The notes under the pieces were generated by a model that did no database searches, was not told the DNA's origin, and saw only the letters and a program-made list of their open reading frames with translations. A program made the position numbers and the translations under genes. Of a stretch of DNA of 64,000 nt, positions 8,012 to 15,174 are shown in pieces (the stretch's first letter is position 1; every line of letters starts with the position of its first letter). Source of the DNA: Propionibacteriaceae bacterium UBA6122 (GTDB lineage: Bacteria; Actinomycetota; Actinomycetes; Propionibacteriales; Propionibacteriaceae). The stretch lies in assembly GCA_002428365.1 (NCBI GenBank), contig DIVW01000023.1:85318-149317 (forward strand), written 5' to 3'.

Positions 8012-8631
8012 AACTGCGCTGGCTCATCCCGATTACCTGGATCTTGGTGATCTTCGCCACGATCGGCGTCACCCAAGCGGCTGGCTGGTGGTCGGCTAGC
8101 GGACGCGAAGAGGTCGTCAGCGGAACTCTCACCGTCGACGATGTGAAGGGCTGGATGACTATCCAGCAGGCGGCCGACGGCTTGGGGATTCCGGTGGGCG
8201 TCATTATTGAGGCGATCGGTGACCCCACCGGAACCGTCCAGCCCAGCACCGCTTTCAAGGAAGTTGAGGCCGTGGTGCCCGACTTCAGCCTGGACGACTT
8301 CAGAGAGGTCCTCCGCGTCCTGCTGGCTAGCTCGGCGCCAACGTCGGCCTCACCGACCCCAACGCCCACAGCGTCGGCACCCGCACCGAGTGTGACCACA
8401 TCGCCGCCAACACCACAGCCCACTCACACCTCTACCTCCACCAACTCGGTGACGGGTCAGCAGACGCTGCGCCAGGTAGCTGCGGACAACCGGATCGATC
8501 TGGCCACCCTGATTGCTGAGGCTGGCCTGCCCGCTGACGTGAACCCCGACGTAGCGCTGCGGACGCTACGCGACACCGTCCCCGGATTCGAGATGCAGCA
8601 GGTGCGGGATGCGGTCGATCGGCTGAGCTAA
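8008..8631 (+). CDS. Secreted or anchored protein with two copies of a small helical domain
   Basis: A 207-residue protein. An N-terminal hydrophobic segment (about 5-27) is a signal anchor. A domain of about 55 residues follows (MTIQQAADGLGIPVGVIIEA to about residue 110), then a Pro/Ser/Thr linker (about 111-147), then a second, similar domain (TLRQVAADNRIDLATLIAEA to the end). Both copies share the pattern T-x-R/Q-Q-A-A then D-F/V-P-(D/G)-F and a final helix, so this is an internal duplication. Such domains often accompany NapH-like polyferredoxins. Translational coupling (ATGA) with that gene points to a shared electron-transfer role that is not defined. Confidence 0.75.
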   Translation: MKLRWLIPITWILVIFATIGVTQAAGWWSASGREEVVSGTLTVDDVKGWMTIQQAADGLGIPVGVIIEAIGDPTGTVQPSTAFKEVEAVVPDFSLDDFREVLRVLLASSAPTSASPTPTPTASAPAPSVTTSPPTPQPTHTSTSTNSVTGQQTLRQVAADNRIDLATLIAEAGLPADVNPDVALRTLRDTVPGFEMQQVRDAVDRLS

Positions 8632-8635
8632 CCCC

Positions 8636-9604
8636 TCAGCCGCGCTGCCCGGCGGTCACTGGTTCGGCGACCGGCTCCAGAGCCTGGTTGGCGGCCAGGA
8701 CCTCCTGGTAGGCGCGGTGGCCGGTGTAGAGCTCATCAGTCAGCGGGTTCTTGCGGTCGCGGACGATGACGTAGCCCTGGTAGGCCAGGACGGCGAGGTT
8801 GGCGGCCAGTGAGATTGCTGAAACGGTGAACAGGGCCACCGGGCTGTGGGAGGTGTCGACGGCGAACGCTGAGCCGGTGACGAAGCTGGGCACGGCCATG
8901 GTGAACATCATCCACAGCGCCAGGGTCGCGGCCCGATGCTGCAGCCAGGCGCCCTTCTTGATGAAGAAGGCCGGAATGGTGCAGCTGATCAGCAGGGCGG
9001 CACCGGCGTAGAAGGAGTGGTCACCAACGCAGTTGTAGACGTAGGCGAAGTTCCACAGGTCGTAGGCGATAACCCAGAACCAGAGCATGTCGGGCCAGAT
9101 CATGTCTTTGCTGGGATCGCGGGAGATGATGATGCCGGTCCAGCCGCAGATGGTGATCAGGTTGATCAGCCCGGCCACCCCGTTCATCCAGTTCCACGGA
9201 CCCGACAACATGAAGACCCCATCCACCAGGCCGTTCGCGTTCATCGCGCCCACCTGGAAGTCGCGGACGCAGGCCTCGGCGATGTTGATCGCCAGGATCG
9301 CCGGCGGGAACAGCAGCGCCCACTTGTTGCCCGACAACTTCGGCCAGTACCTGATTGCCATGAAGCCCAAGGTGCCGGCCAGCGCGGAGTACACCTTCAC
9401 CCAATGGAACCAAGTGCCGGTGGACGAGCCAGGCCCGGCGGTGACTGGCCAGACGAACAGGGTGAGCAGTAGCGGCAGCAGGACGAAGAAGCCCAGCCCG
9501 ACCCACTTCCAGCGGCGGGTGATCTCATTTAGGCCGATTAACGCGGCCAACACCACGAACCAGGCAACCCAGGAATACCAGGGGATCGGTTGGAACAGGA
9601 ACAT
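8636..9604 (-). CDS. DUF5692 family membrane protein
   Basis: A 322-residue polytopic membrane protein with about eight to nine hydrophobic segments. I recognise it as DUF5692-like from its overall layout and the NGLVDGVFMLSGPWNWMNG region; the function of the family is unknown. The start at 9604 is supported by GGAGGTGGCG just upstream of the ATG. A longer frame from 9805 would run through the promoter and into the divergent regulator gene and is rejected. The divergent TetR gene at 9757 probably controls it. Confidence 0.78.
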   Translation of the reverse strand: MFLFQPIPWYSWVAWFVVLAALIGLNEITRRWKWVGLGFFVLLPLLLTLFVWPVTAGPGSSTGTWFHWVKVYSALAGTLGFMAIRYWPKLSGNKWALLFPPAILAINIAEACVRDFQVGAMNANGLVDGVFMLSGPWNWMNGVAGLINLITICGWTGIIISRDPSKDMIWPDMLWFWVIAYDLWNFAYVYNCVGDHSFYAGAALLISCTIPAFFIKKGAWLQHRAATLALWMMFTMAVPSFVTGSAFAVDTSHSPVALFTVSAISLAANLAVLAYQGYVIVRDRKNPLTDELYTGHRAYQEVLAANQALEPVAEPVTAGQRG

Positions 9605-9756
9605 CTCGCCACCTCCATCGACCCGGCCCGCCGATCTGCTCTGATCAGCGCGGCCGCTTGTGGGTCGTTCTGCTTGCTGATTCGATGCTAGAAGCGCTCG
9701 GGACGGGCGAGAATAGACAATCTGGGCGATGTGTCCAGACCGATCCGGGAGGCAAA

Positions 9757-10335
9757 GTGAGCAGCGCAGCCGCTGGCCCGCCACGGTCGAAGACCGCCTT
9801 GGCACTCGCGCTGAAACAGGCGCTGGCCACCACGCCGCTGGCGAAGGTGACCGTCTCGGGGTTGGCGACCGCAGCCGGGGTGAATCGGCAGACCTTCTAC
9901 AGCCATTTCAGTGATGTCTACGACCTGGCGCGCTGGGTTTACACCACCGACGTGGCCAACCACATCATGGCGCACGCCAGCTACGCCCAATGGGCCGACG
10001 GCTTCAGTGAACTGCTGGGCTACATGGCCGATCATCACGACCAGGCCTATGCCGTGATCCGCTCGCTGAAGCACTCGGAGTTGGAATCGTTCTTCTACCG
10101 GTCGCTGCGGGAAATGATGCGGGTGATCGTCGCTGAGTTGGAGGGCGAGCTGAAGCTCCAGCCGGCTGATCGGGAGTTCATCATCGACCACTACACCCTG
10201 GTGGTGCTGGGTCATCTACTGCACTGGCTGGCCACCGATATGCACGAGAACCCGTACGTCCTGACCGAGCGGTTGGAGTTCGTCCTGCACGGTGGGGTTC
10301 GGGAGTCCTTGGAGCGTTTCGCCGCTCGGCGGTGA
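9757..10335 (+). CDS. TetR-family regulator (DhaS-like)
   Basis: A 192-residue regulator. The N-terminal helix-turn-helix reads GLATAAGVNRQTFYSHFSD. The C-terminal domain resembles that of DhaS-type TetR proteins (TetR_C_7). The GTG at 9757 has GGGAGG at 9747-9752; the longer frame from 9658 has no such site. It is divergent from the DUF5692 gene, and the 152-bp gap between them probably holds its operator, although I could not define a clear palindrome. No dha genes are present nearby. Confidence 0.85.
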   Translation: MSSAAAGPPRSKTALALALKQALATTPLAKVTVSGLATAAGVNRQTFYSHFSDVYDLARWVYTTDVANHIMAHASYAQWADGFSELLGYMADHHDQAYAVIRSLKHSELESFFYRSLREMMRVIVAELEGELKLQPADREFIIDHYTLVVLGHLLHWLATDMHENPYVLTERLEFVLHGGVRESLERFAARR

Positions 10336-10343
10336 GCGCTGCC

Positions 10344-10925
10344 TCAGCGCTGTTCGACGGCCTCGGTGGCGAGGTCGAGGTAGGCGATCGCGCCCTGAGG
10401 ATCGGCCTTCGCGATGGTGAAGGCGGCAATGATCAGCGCGGTGCAGGTCTGCGCCAGCCGTTCGCCGCTGGCCGCTGGCAGCTCGGGACGGCGGGCGTTG
10501 ATGCCGCTGCGCAGCGCGGTGGCGAGCTCGGTGCGGTAATCGGCGATGACCTGTTTTACCGCGGCGTCGCCAGCCAGGGCAGAGGCGGCGGTGTTGATCA
10601 GCAGGCAGCCGTCGGCACTGGCGCCGTGGGCGCGGCCAGCAATGGCGGCGCGCAAGCCTCTTAGGTAGTCGCCGACGGCTTCGGGGGACACCGGTGCGGT
10701 GAGCAGTGGACGTAGCCGCGGGCGCACCACCTCGTCGAGATAGCTGGCTACGGCGGCATCGAACAGGCCGCGCTTGTTGCCGAAGGCGTGGTAGATGCTG
10801 GAGCGGCACAGGCCGGTGGCGGCTTCCAGGGCGGGCATCGCGGCCTCTTCATAGCCCTGGTTCCAGAACACCTGCCGGGCAGCTCGAACTGCCTCGGTGG
10901 TGTCGAACGCCTGGGGGCGACCCAT
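10344..10925 (-). CDS. TetR-family regulator of the DUF1304/nitroreductase operon
   Basis: A 193-residue regulator with an N-terminal TetR domain (helix-turn-helix around GLCRSSIYHAFGNK) and a C-terminal part containing GCLLINTA, common in TetR proteins that sense electrophiles or small hydrophobics. The ATG at 10925 is preceded by GAGAGGTCC. It is divergent from the DUF1304 gene across 70 bp that hold two ACCGGT-centred sites (10941-10987), so autoregulation and control of the divergent operon are likely. The ligand is not known. Confidence 0.88.
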   Translation of the reverse strand: MGRPQAFDTTEAVRAARQVFWNQGYEEAAMPALEAATGLCRSSIYHAFGNKRGLFDAAVASYLDEVVRPRLRPLLTAPVSPEAVGDYLRGLRAAIAGRAHGASADGCLLINTAASALAGDAAVKQVIADYRTELATALRSGINARRPELPAASGERLAQTCTALIIAAFTIAKADPQGAIAYLDLATEAVEQR

Positions 10926-10940
10926 TTGCGGACCTCTCGT

Positions 10941-10987
10941 TTTGTGTACCGGTCGATCCAGTATATATTAGACCGGTCGGTACAAAA
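10941..10987. promoter_or_regulatory. Divergent promoter with TetR-type operator
   Basis: Two copies of an ACCGGTC core flank an AT-rich centre: GTGTACCGGTC (10944-10954) and GACCGGTCGGTAC (10971-10983). The outer arms are TTTG and CAAA, so the whole is an imperfect inverted repeat. The centre AGTATATATTA supplies -10-like sequence on both strands. This is a typical site for the TetR protein at 10344. Confidence 0.7.
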
Positions 10988-10995
10988 CCATCTAG

Positions 10996-11394
10996 ATGGG
11001 CAGGCTCATGGTGCTTCTCTCCGGGCTGGTGATCGTGGGCTTCGCCGCACTGATTCACGGCTACATCTTCTATCTGGAGTCGGTCAGCTGGACCAGTGAG
11101 CGCACCCGCGCGATCTTCGGCACTTCAGTCGAAGGTGCCGCCGCCACCCGCCAACTGGCGTTTAACCAGGGCTTCTACAACCTCTTCCTGGCGTTGCAGG
11201 TGATCGCAGGCATTGTCGTCTTTGCTCTCGGTTCCGTCCCGGTGGGGGTGGCGCTAATCCTCGCCGGAGCTGGCGCGATGGTGCTGGCCGGGATGGTGCT
11301 GATGGCGTCGGACTCGAGCAAGGCTGGCGCGGCCCTGAAGCAACTCCTACCCCCGCTGATCGGGCTCATCGTCCTTGTCATCGGCCTCTTCTGA
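10996..11394 (+). CDS. DUF1304 family membrane protein
   Basis: A 132-residue membrane protein with four hydrophobic segments. It carries the family features: HGYIFYLE in the first segment and NQGFYNLFLA in the second. DUF1304 proteins have no established function; in this family they often sit next to TetR regulators and oxidoreductases, as here. The gene is followed after 34 bases by a nitroreductase gene and probably shares its promoter. Confidence 0.87.
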   Translation: MGRLMVLLSGLVIVGFAALIHGYIFYLESVSWTSERTRAIFGTSVEGAAATRQLAFNQGFYNLFLALQVIAGIVVFALGSVPVGVALILAGAGAMVLAGMVLMASDSSKAGAALKQLLPPLIGLIVLVIGLF

Positions 11395-11428
11395 ACCCCT
11401 AACTTCACTGCGCGAAAGGCAGAGCAAA

Positions 11429-12184
11429 ATGAGCAATTCGGTAATTGAGCAACTTAGCCAGCGCCGATCCGTGCGCGCCTTCACCGGTGATCCGGTGCGC
11501 GTCGATGATCTGACGGCCATCCTGCGGGCCACCCAGCAGGCGCCGAGTTCGATCAACGGCCAACAGACATCTCTAGTGGTGATTCGTGATCCGGAGCGGA
11601 TCGCGCAAGTAGCCGAGATCGCCGGTGGGCAGCCGCAGGTGGCTGGCGCCGATGTGGTGGTGGTCTTCGTGATCGACTTCAACCGCACCGCTGAAGCGGC
11701 CAAGATCGCTGGCACCGAGCAGGTGGTGGAGCGCTCTGCCGAAGGCATCGTCACCGGAGCGGTAGACGCTGGCATCGCGCTGGCAACCTTCCAGGCCGCG
11801 GCCAATGCACTGGGCTACGGCACTACCCCGATCGGCGGCATTCGGCGCAATCCGACCGCGCTGATCGAGCTGCTCGGCCTGCCGGCCCGCACCTACCCGG
11901 TGGTTGCGGCCACCCTGGGCGTCCCGGATTCGGAGAAGTTGGCGCAGGTGAAGCCCCGAGTGTCGCTGGAGTCCTATGCGCTGTCGGAGCGCTACGACGA
12001 GGCGAAGGTGGCTGACGGCGTGGCCGCCTACGACGAGGTGCTGCGCGCCTGGTGGGATTCCCAGGGCCTGACCCAGATGGGCACCTACTCCCACGACACC
12101 GCCAAGACCTACTCGACGGTCTACTTCCCGACGATCGCGGCGACCCTGCGCTCTCAAGGTTTCGAGTTCGCCGACGAAGCCTGA
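11429..12184 (+). CDS. NfsA-like nitroreductase (NADPH-dependent FMN oxidoreductase)
   Basis: A 251-residue flavin reductase of the NfsA/FRP group. The N-terminus has RRSVRAFTGDPV followed by the FMN-contacting APSSINGQQT region; the middle holds AANALGYGTTPIGG, and the C-terminal tail includes the MGTYSHDTAKTY segment. Such enzymes reduce nitroaromatics, quinones and related electrophiles. I chose the ATG at 11429 because the upstream frame overlaps the DUF1304 gene and lacks a ribosome site. The TetR operator upstream suggests induction by an electrophile or quinone (inference). Confidence 0.88.
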   Translation: MSNSVIEQLSQRRSVRAFTGDPVRVDDLTAILRATQQAPSSINGQQTSLVVIRDPERIAQVAEIAGGQPQVAGADVVVVFVIDFNRTAEAAKIAGTEQVVERSAEGIVTGAVDAGIALATFQAAANALGYGTTPIGGIRRNPTALIELLGLPARTYPVVAATLGVPDSEKLAQVKPRVSLESYALSERYDEAKVADGVAAYDEVLRAWWDSQGLTQMGTYSHDTAKTYSTVYFPTIAATLRSQGFEFADEA

Positions 12185-12211
12185 GAGCCAGCCGACGGGA
12201 TTTGCAGCGTC

Positions 12212-12245
12212 GAGGCCCCCAGGGGGGATCCCTGGGGGCCTCTTT
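12212..12245 (+). terminator. Rho-independent terminator after the nitroreductase gene
   Basis: A perfect 13-bp stem: GAGGCCCCCAGGG (12212-12224) with CCCTGGGGGCCTC (12230-12242), a 5-base loop, and a short T-run after it (TTT at 12243-12245). Confidence 0.88.
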
Positions 12246-12414
12246 GCGTGTTCTAGTGCTCAAATCCGGTCGCGCTCCTCTCGGGTGCGGTGATGGCACC
12301 CATGATTGGAGTAGCCGGCCATCCTTGGCTGGAGCCTCGACCGTTGGCGCAGGGAGCATGGCCGGTGAACGACACATAGGAAAGCTGTCGTAGCGGGGCT
12401 GCTATCAATACGTC

Positions 12415-12756
12415 ATGACACCGGAATATGTAACCTTCTTCACCGTCGGGACCGGAGTGATAGCTGCGCTCTACATCGCGGTTGCCATCTCTGCGCCGCC
12501 ACTGCTGAATGCCTACAGCAAGCGGGGCGCGGTGTGGCCAGTAGCGGCAGTCACGGTGGTCTTATTCTCTGGCGCCGTGAGCATGGTCGCGCCGCTCGGG
12601 TTGTTGTTCAATGTCGCGAGAAGCTTGCCGCTTCATGATGAGGATTCGTTTGTGGCCGGCTTCATGGTCTTTGGGGCCATTGGGCTGCTGGCGATGGCCA
12701 TACCAATGATCCAAGGTCTTCGGTGGCAGGAGACTCGCCGGGCAGCGGACGACTAG
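12415..12756 (+). CDS. Small membrane protein of unknown function
   Basis: A 113-residue protein with three predicted membrane segments (about 10-30, 43-67, 79-101) and a basic C-terminal tail. I do not recognise a family. TATCAA at 12403-12408 lies 6 nt before the ATG, so the mRNA may be leaderless. It stands alone between a terminator and the convergent fic gene. Confidence 0.55.
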   Translation: MTPEYVTFFTVGTGVIAALYIAVAISAPPLLNAYSKRGAVWPVAAVTVVLFSGAVSMVAPLGLLFNVARSLPLHDEDSFVAGFMVFGAIGLLAMAIPMIQGLRWQETRRAADD

Positions 12757-12952
12757 CGGTCACGCCGCACTGTTCATCGCCTGCCGGTCTGGATCTTGGC
12801 CACCGGACCACCATTGCCAAAGTGAAAGCTTCGCCAGATGAACTCCTCCAACATGCCCGACTTATCCAGTGCCCAACTGGGCATCGTGATGCCCAAAGTC
12901 AGGTCGGCAGCCGTCTCGGCCTGCCGGGACGGTGACTGACGACCCCACCGCG

Positions 12953-14167
12953 CTACTGGGACCCCACCGCGTGGCTCAGCAGTATCTCCAGGACGCGTGG
13001 TGCGTGGAATCGTCGGGCGTACACCCGATCGCCGAAAGGCGCGAGGATTTGGTATTTCACTAACGAGTCGATCAGTTTCTTGGCTCCCGGGTTTCCCATC
13101 TTCAGCGCCGCGGCTGCGTGGGCGACGGTGAAGGTGGGGTGACCCACCGCGTAGTCGATCAAGACCCGCGCGTTCGCTGAGCGCATCGGTGTGCCTCGCA
13201 GCCTCTCCTTGAGCTCGGCTTGGGCGGTGGCGAGAGCGAGCATTCGCTTCTGCGTGGCTAGTGCGGATTCGGCAAGTCCAAGCGAAAAGAACTCCACCCA
13301 TGCTGACCAGTCGCTTCTGGTGGATACCGCCAACAGTGCGTCGTAATACTGTGCGCGCCGCTGTTCGAACCACGGCGAGACTGACAGGGTGGGCTCACTG
13401 ATCACGCCGGATGCGTACAGCTGAAGAACTATCAGCAGCCGCCCCAGGCGTCCGTTGCCGTCGTGGAATGGGTGTAGAGCCTCGAATTCGTAGTGGGCCA
13501 TCGCGGCCGCAACGACAGGATCGATCTGATCGTGACGGCTGCTCTGCATCCAGTCGACCAGGTCGCGCAGGCGTGCCTCCAGGTCTGGGCCCGGCGGGGG
13601 TGGCACGTAGCGGGCAGCCTTGATCGGTATCTCGTTGGCAAGCGCTCCATCGCGCCGCCCGACCACAACCTGGATGGGCCGCACCTGTCCGGAGTGCTCG
13701 CATTCCGAGGCAGTGTCCTTAACTAGTGCCGATTGGAGATCGGCTAGATCGGTCAGGCTCCAACCGCGTCCCAGCTCAGCCCAGGTGAAGGCGGACTCGG
13801 CGACAAGCAGGTAGTTGAGGACCTCTCGCATCGAAGGGTCCTGATCATCATCAACATCGGCAGCTAGAACCCGGACCAGGGGCTCGTAGGTGCCTTCCAA
13901 TGCGGCTGTGGACTGGGCTTCTAGGCGCAGCGTGGAGGTGCGGAAGAGCCGTGGATTGGGTAGACGCTGGGCGGTGGAGTCCAGCGCGGCCAAAGCAGCC
14001 CTGGCGTTGGCGACCTGCCGGTAGGCGCATCCGCTGAGCTCGGGGCTCGACTCAGTCAAAGGCTGCGGAAGGAACGCCTGGTGGCTCCAAGAGCCGCCCG
14101 CTGGCAGCGACCCGCTGATTGGCACGAGGGTCCCGAAAGGTGCCTTTTGGAACAGTTCTAGGTCCAT
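12953..14167 (-). CDS. Fic family protein (AMP transferase-like) with built-in inhibitory motif
   Basis: A 404-residue Fic protein. The active-site motif HPFHDGNGRLGR (H232 to R243) is intact, so transfer of AMP from ATP to a target hydroxyl is expected. The N-terminal region carries TAALEG (T87 to G92), matching the inhibitory helix pattern [S/T]xxxE[G/N] of class II Fic proteins, which block their own ATP site. The C-terminal part (about 300-404) looks like a winged helix that could bind DNA or the target. No separate antitoxin gene is adjacent. The 196 bases downstream (12757-12952) show no gene. Confidence 0.9.
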   Translation of the reverse strand: MDLELFQKAPFGTLVPISGSLPAGGSWSHQAFLPQPLTESSPELSGCAYRQVANARAALAALDSTAQRLPNPRLFRTSTLRLEAQSTAALEGTYEPLVRVLAADVDDDQDPSMREVLNYLLVAESAFTWAELGRGWSLTDLADLQSALVKDTASECEHSGQVRPIQVVVGRRDGALANEIPIKAARYVPPPPGPDLEARLRDLVDWMQSSRHDQIDPVVAAAMAHYEFEALHPFHDGNGRLGRLLIVLQLYASGVISEPTLSVSPWFEQRRAQYYDALLAVSTRSDWSAWVEFFSLGLAESALATQKRMLALATAQAELKERLRGTPMRSANARVLIDYAVGHPTFTVAHAAAALKMGNPGAKKLIDSLVKYQILAPFGDRVYARRFHAPRVLEILLSHAVGSQ

Positions 14168-14186
14168 AACGAAACACTACAGGGGC

Positions 14187-14221
14187 TTGTGGAAACTTTC
14201 ACCGATGAAACTAGTCCACAA
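14187..14221. promoter_or_regulatory. Nested dyad between fic and the hyc-like operon, Rex-like in its left half
   Basis: Two nested inverted repeats share a centre: outer TTGTGGA (14187-14193) with TCCACAA (14215-14221), inner TTTCA (14197-14201) with TGAAA (14206-14210). The left half, TTGTGGAAACTTTCAC, also resembles the Rex operator pattern TTGTGAA-N4-TTCACAA with a few mismatches. Which gene it controls is unclear: fic starts at 14167 leftwards and arsR at 14339 rightwards. Confidence 0.35.
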
Positions 14222-14302
14222 TCGGACAATCTGGTTTGGGCTGATGCCACGCGAGGTGGAGTTGGCGGGCAGGGGTTCCGCACCGGCGACTTGGCGGGTA
14301 AT

Positions 14303-14326
14303 GTACTTGAAGAAATCTTCAAGTAC
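14303..14326. promoter_or_regulatory. Perfect palindromic operator of the ArsR-type regulator
   Basis: GTACTTGAAGA (14303-14313) and TCTTCAAGTAC (14316-14326) form perfect 11-bp arms with a 2-base spacer. The TTGAA...TTCAA core is the pattern commonly bound by ArsR/SmtB proteins. It lies just before the ribosome site GGGAG (14327-14331) and the GTG at 14339. TAATGT at 14299-14304 is a possible -10, so binding would block initiation. Confidence 0.78.
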
Positions 14327-14338
14327 GGGAGTTCTGGG

Positions 14339-14680
14339 GTGCCAACACCGCTGCACGAGGCCAAGGCCGAGCTGTTCCGTACGCTCGGGCATCCGGTGCG
14401 AATCCGGGTGCTTGAGTTGCTCAGCGAGCGGGAGCATGCCGTGCACGAACTGTTGGCCAAGATCGAAATCGAACCCAGCGCGCTCTCCCAGCAACTCGGC
14501 GTGTTGCGCCGAGCCGGGGCGGTGCGGCAGCGCCGCGTTGGTGGCGAGGTGCTCTACAGCGTCCGGACTGAGACTGTGCCCGCACTGCTCGATGCGGCCC
14601 GGGCGACCCTGTCTGAGGTACTTGCTGGGCAGACCCAACTGCAAGCCGAACTGGACGACGAAGCCGGGGTCGGCAAATGA
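14339..14680 (+). CDS. ArsR-family regulator, Rv0081-like
   Basis: A 113-residue winged-helix repressor. The recognition region is SALSQQLGVLRRAGAVRQRR, with the beta-wing in VGGEVLYSV. No CVC-type metal site is visible, so it may sense something other than a heavy metal. I chose GTG at 14339, with GGGAG 7 bases upstream. A longer frame from 14189 would run through a perfect operator palindrome. It is the first gene of the operon and overlaps the next by ATGA. Gene order matches Mycobacterium tuberculosis Rv0081-Rv0087, where Rv0081 is a hypoxia-linked regulator (established knowledge). Confidence 0.85.
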   Translation: MPTPLHEAKAELFRTLGHPVRIRVLELLSEREHAVHELLAKIEIEPSALSQQLGVLRRAGAVRQRRVGGEVLYSVRTETVPALLDAARATLSEVLAGQTQLQAELDDEAGVGK

Positions 14681-15174
14681 GCCTCACCCGACTGCTGTCC
14701 ATGATCACCCGCACCGGCACCATGACCGAACCGGTGGCCGATGCGCCGATCGAAATCCGCGAAGGGTTCGTTCCGCCAGCTTGTCTGCGCGGTAGCGCTC
14801 AGGTGCGCCATGTGGACGCTGGCTCCTGCAATGGCTGCGAAATCGAGCTGGGCGCCGCCTTCGGGCCGGTGTACGACGCCGAACGATTTGGCGCCCGACT
14901 GGTGGCCTCTCCTCGCCACGCCGATGTGGTCACGGTCGCCGGTGTCGTCACCCAAAACATGGTCGAACCGCTGCTCAACACCATCGATGCCACCCCAAAC
15001 CCGCGAGTGATCATCTCCATCGGTGACTGCACCCGAGGCTGTGGCGTCTTCGCTGGCTCCTACGCAGTGGCTGGCTCAGTCGACGACTTCGCTGAGGTGG
15101 ACGTCCATGTGACCGGCTGCCCGCCAGCACCGGAAGCAATCATCGCTGCCCTGCGGGCGGTGACCAGACGATGA
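14677..15174 (+). CDS. NuoB-like small subunit of a hydrogenase-4/Ehr-type complex
   Basis: A 165-residue subunit related to HycG/HyfI and NuoB, which carries the [4Fe-4S] cluster next to the large subunit. All expected cysteines are present: CNGC (C51, C54), GDC, and TGCPPAPE. Thus the cluster site looks functional even though the partner large subunit has lost most NiFe ligands. It is coupled to arsR upstream (ATGA) and the next gene downstream (ATGA). It corresponds in position and type to Rv0082. Confidence 0.9.
   Translation: MSLTRLLSMITRTGTMTEPVADAPIEIREGFVPPACLRGSAQVRHVDAGSCNGCEIELGAAFGPVYDAERFGARLVASPRHADVVTVAGVVTQNMVEPLLNTIDATPNPRVIISIGDCTRGCGVFAGSYAVAGSVDDFAEVDVHVTGCPPAPEAIIAALRAVTRR

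Noticed and set aside
8636..9805. Longer start for the DUF5692 protein
   Set aside because: The extension would overlap the divergent TetR gene and its promoter, while a good ribosome site supports 9604.
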